From: Bacteroidia bacterium
GTDB lineage: Bacteria; Bacteroidota; Bacteroidia; AKYH767-A; OLB10
Direction of reading: 5' to 3'
Length of the DNA stretch: 22,185 bases
NCBI GenBank assembly: GCA_025450095.1
Contig: JANWID010000066.1
Span: forward strand, 1 to 22,185
Of this stretch, positions 1 through 6,302 are shown one piece after another (within the stretch, counting starts at the first letter, position 1; each line of letters starts with the position of its first letter). The notes beneath the pieces were generated by a model, which saw nothing but the letters and a program-made list of their open reading frames with translations, was not told where the DNA came from and made no database searches. A program made the translations under genes and the position numbers.

Positions 1-65
1 AAATTCTTCTCGAACAACGCAGCCGTCACACCGCACAGTTTGTTGTAAGAGCGAATGCAGATTGA
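1..65 (+). CDS. possible 3' end of an upstream gene (partial, unidentified)
   Basis: Two plus-strand frames are open from the window edge. One ends with TAA at 46-48. The other ends with TGA at 63-65 and reads ...LLEQRSRHTAQFVVRANAD, which would overlap the first possible start of the heme A synthase gene. Either could be the carboxy end of a preceding gene in the same operon. Fewer than 22 codons are visible, so neither frame nor function can be decided. The upstream sequence would settle it. Confidence 0.3.
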   Translation, partial: ILLEQRSRHTAQFVVRANAD

Positions 66-1155
66 AGGAATGGAAAACAGGATGAATATTAAAAGCAGAA
101 CCAATATTGTTCTCTGGCTTTTCAGCGGTTGTTTCCTGATTTTCGTAATGGTAGTTGTAGGTGGAATTACACGACTCACCGGCTCCGGACTTTCTATAAC
201 GAAATGGGATGTGGTAACAGGCTCGATCCCGCCATTAACAGAAGTTGCATGGGAACAGGAGTTCGGACATTATCAACAAACACCGCAATTCCACCAGATC
301 AATTCACATTTTGGCCTCGAAGATTTTAAAGAAATTTATTGGTGGGAGTACATTCATCGTTTGATCGGTCGGGTGATCGGGATTGTATTTATAGTTCCCT
401 TTTTCTGGTTCCTTGTTACACAACAATTGAATGAACGATTGGCTTTAAAATGCCTGGTATTGTTCTTTATGGGCGCGCTCCAGGGGTTTGTTGGCTGGTA
501 TATGGTAAAGAGCGGACTGGTTAACATTCCCAGTGTAAGTCATTTTCGACTGGCATTACACCTGATTACCGCTTTCGCAACATTTGGTTTAACGTTTTGG
601 TTCGCGTTTGAATTGATTCACACGGAACGAATAACATTAACTGGTTGGCATCATTCACTGAACCGTTACATTGTACTTGCATTCACGATTACTGTTATCC
701 AGATTATTTACGGAGCCTTTGTTGCCGGCTTGAAAGCGGGATACATTTACAATACCTGGCCGTTGATGGGCGATCAGCTGGTAGCCGGTTCCGTTATTTA
801 CGCCTTTCAGCAAATGGGGTTCCTGGCTTTTTTTGAAGATCCTTCCGGTGTACAGGTAGTACACCGCTATGTTGCTATTGTATTAGCTCTGGTAGTGCTA
901 TTAATGTGGATTTACGCGAACCGCAGGCAGCGATCGGAAATTCAAAAATTAACCTCCGGGCAAAAATCAGCTCTGAATTTTGTTCTGGTGGTTGTTTTAC
1001 TCCAGTTTTTCCTCGGAATATTAACCTTGATCTATCATGTTCCGGTTGTTCTTGGTGTGCTTCACCAGGTGGGAGCATTCCTGTTATTCAGCTCCATGAT
1101 ATACCTGATGCACCGGATGCGGAGACAATCTGTTTCCGAAGCCCGCCTGACCTAA
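55..1155 (+). CDS. ctaA: heme A synthase, COX15/CtaA family
   Basis: An integral membrane enzyme of the COX15/CtaA family, which oxidises the C8 methyl group of heme O to the formyl group of heme A for aa3-type cytochrome oxidases. The protein has about eight hydrophobic helices in two similar halves. The four family histidines are visible in their usual settings: H101 in WWEYIHR, H169 in RLALHL, H270 in VVHRY and H337 in VLHQVGAF. The N-terminal GGITRLTGSGLSI motif is also typical. The length of 366 residues fits the larger COX15-like type. The start is uncertain: ATG codons lie at 55, 70 and 82, and the family-like sequence only begins after residue 12. Position 82 or 70 is therefore quite possible. 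No cytochrome oxidase or heme O synthase gene is in view. The gene ends facing a long hairpin shared with the convergent peptidase gene. Confidence 0.95.
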   Translation: MQIEGMENRMNIKSRTNIVLWLFSGCFLIFVMVVVGGITRLTGSGLSITKWDVVTGSIPPLTEVAWEQEFGHYQQTPQFHQINSHFGLEDFKEIYWWEYIHRLIGRVIGIVFIVPFFWFLVTQQLNERLALKCLVLFFMGALQGFVGWYMVKSGLVNIPSVSHFRLALHLITAFATFGLTFWFAFELIHTERITLTGWHHSLNRYIVLAFTITVIQIIYGAFVAGLKAGYIYNTWPLMGDQLVAGSVIYAFQQMGFLAFFEDPSGVQVVHRYVAIVLALVVLLMWIYANRRQRSEIQKLTSGQKSALNFVLVVVLLQFFLGILTLIYHVPVVLGVLHQVGAFLLFSSMIYLMHRMRRQSVSEARLT

Positions 1156-1198
1156 CCTGCCAAATCAAATTTACTTATTCGTCGCGGTAAAATTTTTA

Positions 1199-1308
1199 AA
1201 AAGAAAATTGAATAACACTAAACACTTATTGATTATTGAATAATGAGTTTAAATCAAAAAAATTTATTCAATATTCAATAAGTGTTTAGTGTTATTCAAT
1301 ATTTTTTT
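1199..1308. terminator. long AT-rich inverted repeat, probable bidirectional terminator
   Basis: Arms of 26 bases at 1207-1232 and 1275-1300 are perfectly complementary. After one T/T mismatch, a further 10 pairs form between 1234-1243 and 1264-1273, leaving a 20-base loop. An A-rich run precedes the stem and a T run (1302-1308) follows it, so each strand reads stem then U-tract. It sits between the convergent heme A synthase and peptidase genes, as expected for a shared terminator. The stem is much longer and poorer in GC than usual. Confidence 0.7.
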
Positions 1309-1341
1309 CAACAAAGTTGAATGTAAACCACGAAATTATTT

Positions 1342-3717
1342 TTACTGAATTACCAGCTTCACCGGGGAAGAAACTTTTTCGCGGTTCTCAAATCTTACAA
1401 AGTAAACTCCTTTTTCGAGTCCGCTTAAATTCAACTTCAATGACGATGCACTACCATTAATTTGTTCCGCAACAGCAAGACGCCCGGTTGCATCGTAAAT
1501 TTTAATTTGTCCGTCGTTACCGGCAGCGGATACAGTCACAAAAGTGTATTGGTCCGCCGGGTTAGGAGCGAGCAAAACATGAGGTGATTGCTGCGTATCT
1601 TCCAGGCCGTTAGTACCAGGGAGGTTTGTGCTTATGGTAACATCATCAAAATAATACCCGTCGTATTCCTGGAAGGCATCACTAACAAGGACAAACCGGA
1701 TCAGCACATTATTTCCAACATAATCATCCAGGCTCATTTCTTCTTTTACCCAACCAAGCTGGAATCCTTCATAAACCGGTTCCCCGGGATCCTGGAAATC
1801 GCTTCCTGGTACGGTATAATTTCCGCAAAGGGGTGACCAGCTGTTGCCACCATCATCGGAAGCCTGTACCTGCACATAATCATAATTGGGTTCCAGCGCC
1901 CAGCGTGCATAAAAGGTAAGCGTTGCCTTGATAGCAGTTGTAAGATTCACAGGTGTTGCGATTGCACAAGTTTTAAATTCATTATCGTGGTAATCACTGG
2001 ATGGAGAATCGGTGATGGAAGCTGTTGGAGAATAGTACATGGCAGTGGTAGTACCCCACTGACCGACATTCCAGCCTGATGAACTGTTGCACGCGGAAGC
2101 AAAGGGAATGGTGGCGGGACCGAAATATTTCACCAGCGTATCATTTCGTACATATACACCGTTATCAATAGTGACCAGGAACTTAATCGTATCACCGTTT
2201 GTCATGGGTGATGTCAGGGCAAAGAAAATTGAATCCTGAACTGATTGCATTACCGGGATATTGCCCTTGGTAATTGAAGTGCCGGTGGATACTATGTTTG
2301 GAGTAAGTGCTGTTATAGAAACAGAATATACGCCGGCAGTATCGAGTCCCAGCTGAAGAAAGTTAAAATGCAGATAGCCTCCTCCGTTATCAACCCATTC
2401 GGAAGTTGTTTCCGTTATTTTAGCATATTTTCCGGTAAGCAGTGCTGCTGTTATATTCTGGAACATGGTATTCTGGCACAAAGGAAGAATTTCACTGGAA
2501 GGCGGCCAGAAACCGAATTGCGCATCACCGCATTCCGGAGTCATGGATAATACCTTGGGTTTGGATGTTTGTTCTCCATACATCCAGTCGTCGGAGCTGC
2601 CATTGGTGATATAACCTACAGTCTGGTCTGCTGTCCCATAGGTGTAACCGTTATAAGTAGTGAGCAGGTTTCCATAGTTGGCTAATAATGCAGAATCCGG
2701 AGTAAAAATGGAATATTCATATCCCCACGGATAAATCAGGAGATTGCCGAAAGTGTGATAATTTAACGCAATCAGGAATGTTCTTGAATTGGCGAAATCA
2801 CGGATCAATTGTGTTTCCGGTTCCGAGAAAGCATTATCGCCACGATAAGTATCTGACCAGGTATCGGGCGAAGAACCATCATCATCATAACCCCAATTAT
2901 AGCCGTAGTTGCGGTTCAGGTCCACACCGAATGAACCATCCAGGTTATCACGCCGGTTCTTCCGCCACATGCCGCCTCCTGAAGGATCAGTCATCTCATT
3001 GTACAAATAGCCATCGGGATTTACGCAGGGCACAAAAAACATTTCAGTATTATCGACAATAGCGGTGATTTCCGGATCGGTAGAATAATTTTCGAGCATG
3101 TACCACATATAAAAAATCAATTGCGACATGCCTCCGGGTTCCCTTGCATGATGTACTGCGGTGTACAGCATTTCCGGTTCTGTTTCGTCCGTTGCAACAT
3201 TGTCGGATATCTTTACATAGTACACCGGCTCTCCCTCAATGGTAGTATTACCGGGAAGAGCCTGTTTAATAGTTATCAGGTTTGGAAATGCTGAAACCAT
3301 TGAATCCAGGTTATCGAGCATTTCCTGGTAGGTGAAATATCCGGCGTAGGATCCTAAAGAAAAATTAGATGGCTGTGCGTATTGCGGAATAGTTGAATTA
3401 CAACTACCAGCTGTCATTATTTTTGTCGATGCTGGAGCATTAGTCTGTGACCGGTAATATTCTGATACGTTATCGATCAACACCTCATACCGGAATCCGG
3501 CAGCGCTGATTCGTTGTAGCTCTTCACTGCTGAAATCAGAAATAAACCAGACATTTTTTCGGATATCTCCGTGATCGGTTTCGATTCCCAGTCCTGAAAG
3601 TTTTTTCAGTCCATCATCGCCGGTCCATATTTTCGCCCGGCTGTATTTTGATTGCTGGGCAAAGCCGGTCAGTGATAGTAAACAACAAACAAGGGTAGTG
3701 AGTAAGTACTTCTGCAT
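1342..3717 (-). CDS. secreted M14 zinc carboxypeptidase with T9SS type A sorting domain
   Basis: A 791-residue extracellular metallocarboxypeptidase precursor. Residues 1-20 form a Sec signal peptide ending near TGFA|QQ. Residues 21-115 look like a propeptide. The M14 catalytic domain spans about 120-430. Zinc ligands are H190 and E193 (HHAREPGG) and H321 (NYHTFGN). N268 and R269 (DLNRN) are the carboxylate-binding pair, and E395 (MTPECGD) is in the place of the catalytic glutamate. Residues 435-530 are a beta-rich linker. Residues 540-697 resemble a MAM or lectin-like jelly roll ending in YYFDDVTIS. Residues 714-791 are a T9SS type A tail (LLAPNP..., then GLEKGVYFVRF and KLVIQ). It would cross the inner membrane by Sec and the outer membrane by T9SS, and probably degrades peptides for nutrition. 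Exact specificity cannot be read from the sequence. Confidence 0.92.
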   Translation of the reverse strand: MQKYLLTTLVCCLLSLTGFAQQSKYSRAKIWTGDDGLKKLSGLGIETDHGDIRKNVWFISDFSSEELQRISAAGFRYEVLIDNVSEYYRSQTNAPASTKIMTAGSCNSTIPQYAQPSNFSLGSYAGYFTYQEMLDNLDSMVSAFPNLITIKQALPGNTTIEGEPVYYVKISDNVATDETEPEMLYTAVHHAREPGGMSQLIFYMWYMLENYSTDPEITAIVDNTEMFFVPCVNPDGYLYNEMTDPSGGGMWRKNRRDNLDGSFGVDLNRNYGYNWGYDDDGSSPDTWSDTYRGDNAFSEPETQLIRDFANSRTFLIALNYHTFGNLLIYPWGYEYSIFTPDSALLANYGNLLTTYNGYTYGTADQTVGYITNGSSDDWMYGEQTSKPKVLSMTPECGDAQFGFWPPSSEILPLCQNTMFQNITAALLTGKYAKITETTSEWVDNGGGYLHFNFLQLGLDTAGVYSVSITALTPNIVSTGTSITKGNIPVMQSVQDSIFFALTSPMTNGDTIKFLVTIDNGVYVRNDTLVKYFGPATIPFASACNSSSGWNVGQWGTTTAMYYSPTASITDSPSSDYHDNEFKTCAIATPVNLTTAIKATLTFYARWALEPNYDYVQVQASDDGGNSWSPLCGNYTVPGSDFQDPGEPVYEGFQLGWVKEEMSLDDYVGNNVLIRFVLVSDAFQEYDGYYFDDVTISTNLPGTNGLEDTQQSPHVLLAPNPADQYTFVTVSAAGNDGQIKIYDATGRLAVAEQINGSASSLKLNLSGLEKGVYFVRFENREKVSSPVKLVIQ

Positions 3718-3736
3718 TGGTAAATGGGTTAGGATT

Positions 3737-3744
3737 CAAAAATA
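3737..3744 (-). promoter_or_regulatory. predicted -7 box for the M14 peptidase gene
   Basis: On the minus strand this reads TATTTTTG, a perfect match to the Bacteroidota -7 consensus TANNTTTG, 20 bases upstream of the peptidase start codon. I find no good TTTG at the expected -33 spacing, so only half of the promoter is supported. The same 10-base string TTCAAAAATA (plus strand) recurs upstream of the large T9SS gene at 15827-15836. Confidence 0.35.
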
Positions 3745-3800
3745 GCAAAGAAATCCGCGTAGTACCAGCGAAAGCAGATAAATACAAGAAGATGTTTAAC

Positions 3801-3830
3801 TAACCCCGATCAACCCTGACCAAACCTGAC
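3801..3830. repeat. three imperfect tandem 10-bp repeats
   Basis: Three consecutive decamers read taaccccgat, caaccctgac and caaacctgac. They differ at a few positions and keep an exact 10-base period. They lie four bases past the stop codon of the SRPBCC gene and about 85 bases upstream of the peptidase start, between two minus-strand genes. A period close to one helical turn would suit protein binding on one face, but chance or slippage is equally possible. Confidence 0.5.
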
Positions 3831-3834
3831 GGAA

Positions 3835-4833
3835 TTACTTAACAGGATAATATATCCGTGTCAGCCATTTGCTGGAATCGGGTTCCGATTTTGAATCCGT
3901 AACATATTCTTCCCAGGGCGGGCCCGTAAAAGTTACGTTATTCTTAATTGCCCAGTCGTCGATGAAGTCGTGGGCTTTTTGAGTATTCATACTTCCATAA
4001 TGATCCAGTTTCACAGCCTTGACGGTATTCATTTCAGAAGCCTTGACTTCGCCATCGCTTTTGCCAGTCTGATTAACTACAATTCCGGGTTCCATATCCA
4101 CGGTATCCTTACTCCACTTATGATAAATGGTATACATAGCACCCGATTGCTTTAGTCCCTGCTTATCCATTACTTTTTGGATGGTTGAATATGCATTATC
4201 CATTTTCCCGACAAATTCGTTGGAGTTGGAGACGATGCGCATACTTAAAACATGAGCAGGAGGAGTTGTAATTGTTTCCACACTCCAGGAAGTTGCTGCT
4301 GTTTCAACCGGGAGACTTTCAGAATATTTTTTCAGGTTAGCAAGTGTTTTGTCAAAATCCTTTCCCAGCATTTTGTCCATGAATAAACCGGGGATACGTG
4401 CGTAAAAAGGCATATCCATATCCATGAAAATTGTTGTGCGCAATCCTTCATCAGTTTCATCGAAAAGCCAGCCACCCGGAGAAACCCAATCGCCGAATTC
4501 AAGTGATGTAAGCACTTTTGAAGGTTCCACACTTTCAGTTATCGTCATACTTCCTACTCCAACCGAATCGTTTTCACTTTGCCAGCGATGAATAGCACCT
4601 ACGCCTTCTTCAGGTCCTTCGAATGTAGATTTCATTTTGGGATCGATCTGGTCCCAGTACGACCAGTTGATCCAGGTCCTGAAGTTGTTTACGATATGGA
4701 AAACTGTTTTAGAAGGTGCATTGATCATGATGGAACGCTGTACATGCACTTTCGAAGGAAGGAATAAAGAAATTACGCATAGCAACGCGATGATCACAAG
4801 CAGTGCGATCCCGATTTTTTTGAGGACTTTCAT
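3835..4833 (-). CDS. membrane-anchored SRPBCC (polyketide cyclase/START-like) protein with GyrI-like C-terminal domain
   Basis: A 332-residue protein with one N-terminal membrane segment (about 6-25) and two putative ligand-binding domains. Residues 28-172 look like an SRPBCC/START-like cup domain: VQRSIMINAPSKTVFHIVNN, a WINWSYWD segment, and a long C-terminal helix. Residues 183-331 resemble the GyrI-like/AraC effector-binding domain (ETITTPPAHVLSMRI..., KAVKLDHYGS, WEEYVTDSKSEPDSSKW...IYYPVK). Both folds bind small hydrophobic or cationic molecules. The fusion with a membrane anchor is a recurrent architecture in Bacteroidota, and its ligand is not known to me. The gene has its own predicted promoter at 4892-4922 and is divergent from the glycosyltransferase. 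No catalytic residues can be assigned. Confidence 0.8.
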   Translation of the reverse strand: MKVLKKIGIALLVIIALLCVISLFLPSKVHVQRSIMINAPSKTVFHIVNNFRTWINWSYWDQIDPKMKSTFEGPEEGVGAIHRWQSENDSVGVGSMTITESVEPSKVLTSLEFGDWVSPGGWLFDETDEGLRTTIFMDMDMPFYARIPGLFMDKMLGKDFDKTLANLKKYSESLPVETAATSWSVETITTPPAHVLSMRIVSNSNEFVGKMDNAYSTIQKVMDKQGLKQSGAMYTIYHKWSKDTVDMEPGIVVNQTGKSDGEVKASEMNTVKAVKLDHYGSMNTQKAHDFIDDWAIKNNVTFTGPPWEEYVTDSKSEPDSSKWLTRIYYPVK

Positions 4834-4891
4834 AGCAGGGTAAATTTATATGTGAATCAGGGAGAATAAATAATCTGATAAATTAGGACTA

Positions 4892-4922
4892 CAATAGTAA
4901 ATAATTTAATCAAAATCACAAA
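4892..4922 (-). promoter_or_regulatory. predicted promoter of the SRPBCC/GyrI-like gene
   Basis: On the minus strand, TTTG (4919-4922) is followed after exactly 19 bases by TACTATTG (4892-4899), matching seven of eight positions of TANNTTTG. The layout TTTG-N19-TANNTTTG is that of the Bacteroidota primary sigma factor. Transcription would start about 50 bases upstream of the start codon at 4833. Confidence 0.5.
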
Positions 4923-4943
4923 TTTCCGGCATATGCCTTATGA

Positions 4944-4975
4944 TTGAATTCATAGGATGTAAAACAGTACCTTTA
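4944..4975 (+). promoter_or_regulatory. weak candidate promoter of the glycosyltransferase gene
   Basis: TTG at 4944-4946 and TACCTTTA at 4968-4975 (seven of eight to TANNTTTG) are 21 bases apart, with the GTG start 20 bases downstream. The spacing is at the upper end of what is usual, so this is tentative. Confidence 0.25.
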
Positions 4976-4995
4976 CCTGCTAAATTCCCATCCTT

Positions 4996-5979
4996 GTGAA
5001 GGTTCTGCTGATCCGTTTCAGTTCTATTGGCGATATCGTACTCACGACCCCGGTTATACGTTGTCTGAAGCAACAGGTACCCGGAGTTTCGGTTCATTTT
5101 CTTACCAAAAAAACATTCAGCAGCATTGTAAAATCGAATCCTTATGTGGATAAGGTCTGGGAATTTGAAAACGACCTTTCGGAAGTGATTGCTGAGTTGA
5201 AAAAAGAAAAGTTTAATTTTATTTCCGATCTGCATCATAACGCCAGGAGCTTTCGTGTGCGGAAAAGCCTGGGTGTTAAAAGTGCTGCTTTCAATAAGCT
5301 GAATATTGAAAAATGGATCCTGGTAAATTTTAAAATAAATATGTTGCCCGACATCCATATTGTGCAACGTTATATGAAGACTGTAGAAAGTCTAGGTGTA
5401 AAGTATGATGGAAAGGGTCTCGATTTTTTTATTGATCCAATTGATGAAGTACGAATGGAATCACTGCAGGCACCGTGGCAAAAAGGATATGCAGCATTCG
5501 TGATCGGGGCAAAGCATGCTACCAAAAGATTACCAGTTGAAATGATCATTCAGATCATAAACGAACTCGACATTCCGGTAATCTTATTGGGTGGAAGGGA
5601 AGACGCAGGAACATCGAAGATCATTTGCGCAGCTGCAAAAAACGCATTTAATGGTTGCGGACATTTCCGGCTGGGACAATCGGCTTCGCTGGTAAAGCAG
5701 GCTAAATTTGTGATCACTCACGATACCGGCCTGATGCATATAGCCGCAGCGTTTAATCAACGCATCATTTCTGTTTGGGGCAATACCATTCCCGGGTTTG
5801 GCATGAATCCATTTTTACAAAGTGGGAAAGGAGACAGCAGAATGATGGAGGTAAACCATCTCAGCTGCCGCCCCTGTTCCAAGATCGGTTTTGAAAAATG
5901 TCCTCGTGGACACTTTAAATGCATGATGGGTCAGGACGTGCAAGGTATTGTAAAACAGGGTATTGGGTGGTGGGAATAG
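4996..5979 (+). CDS. glycosyltransferase family 9 (heptosyltransferase-like)
   Basis: A 327-residue GT-B enzyme of the GT9 family, which transfers ADP-activated heptose or related sugars during lipopolysaccharide core assembly at the cytoplasmic face of the inner membrane. Family marks are the N-terminal MKVLLIRFSSIGDIVLTTP with D13 at the usual catalytic-base position, GAKHATKRLP around 171-180, and the nucleotide-sugar signature THDTGLMHIAA at 241-251. The C-terminal half has a cysteine cluster (C291, C294, C302, C309). The start is a GTG. An in-frame TAA at 4981 rules out a longer protein, and the canonical N-terminus begins exactly at this codon. The gene stands alone, divergent from the SRPBCC gene, and ends at a hairpin shared with tRNA-Arg. 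The sugar donor and acceptor cannot be told from sequence alone. Confidence 0.9.
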   Translation: MKVLLIRFSSIGDIVLTTPVIRCLKQQVPGVSVHFLTKKTFSSIVKSNPYVDKVWEFENDLSEVIAELKKEKFNFISDLHHNARSFRVRKSLGVKSAAFNKLNIEKWILVNFKINMLPDIHIVQRYMKTVESLGVKYDGKGLDFFIDPIDEVRMESLQAPWQKGYAAFVIGAKHATKRLPVEMIIQIINELDIPVILLGGREDAGTSKIICAAAKNAFNGCGHFRLGQSASLVKQAKFVITHDTGLMHIAAAFNQRIISVWGNTIPGFGMNPFLQSGKGDSRMMEVNHLSCRPCSKIGFEKCPRGHFKCMMGQDVQGIVKQGIGWWE

Positions 5980-6006
5980 ACTGAGATGTAAGTTTCCAAT
6001 AACCTG

Positions 6007-6045
6007 TAAAATAAAAATCCGCCACTAGGGCAGATTTTTATTTTA
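6007..6045. terminator. bidirectional terminator between the GT9 gene and tRNA-Arg
   Basis: The arm at 6007-6019 pairs with 6033-6045 over 13 bases. After a C/A mismatch, gcc (6021-6023) pairs with ggc (6029-6031) across the five-base loop actag. The lower stem is A-rich on the left and T-rich on the right, so both strands read stem then T-tract. It lies 27 bases past the glycosyltransferase stop and 8 bases past the tRNA 3' end on the opposite strand. Confidence 0.8.
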
Positions 6046-6052
6046 AACTTTC

Positions 6053-6129
6053 TGGCGGACCCGAAGGGATTCGAACCCCCAACCAACAGAACCGGAATCT
6101 GTCATTCTATCCAGTTGAACTACGGGTCC
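6053..6129 (-). tRNA. tRNA-Arg (anticodon CCG)
   Basis: The minus strand folds as a complete cloverleaf. The acceptor stem is GGACCCG (6123-6129) with CGGGTCC (6057-6063), with discriminator G. The anticodon stem ACAGA/TCTGT encloses the loop TTCCGGT with anticodon CCG at 6093-6095, which reads the arginine codon CGG. The T loop is TTCGAAT on a GGGGG/CCCTT stem containing two G-U pairs. The 3' CCA is encoded at 6053-6055. A perfect -7 box lies just upstream (6156-6163). Confidence 0.97.
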
Positions 6130-6155
6130 GGGTATTATCCATTATTTTGGAGGTG

Positions 6156-6163
6156 CAAATTTA
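6156..6163 (-). promoter_or_regulatory. predicted -7 box for tRNA-Arg
   Basis: The minus strand reads TAAATTTG, a perfect TANNTTTG match, 26 bases upstream of the mature tRNA 5' end. The -33 region (about 6183) is pyrimidine/purine-rich and shows no TTTG. Confidence 0.4.
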
Positions 6164-6302
6164 ATAAAATACCCTCACCCCCCTTTATTTAAATTGTAAG
6201 ATGTTTGTGATTCAATAAGTTAATTAAGGTTGACTTTCCGGCAGTTTCTTATAGCCAATTCCTAACCGAGAACTTCTAAATTTATTTTACATCAGTATCT
6301 TC

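Noticed and set aside
3801..3830. CRISPR-like array
   Set aside because: The decamers are contiguous without spacers and far too short for CRISPR repeats.
4906..5367. Antisense open frame of 153 codons across the 5' half of the glycosyltransferase gene
   Set aside because: It lies opposite a well-supported GT9 gene, has no recognisable domain or start signal, and its composition is that of a mirror frame.
6053..6302. Search for an attachment-site duplication of tRNA-Arg near the AT-rich block
   Set aside because: I found no second copy of the tRNA 3' end near 11650-12020, and no integrase gene is present, so an integrated element cannot be claimed.
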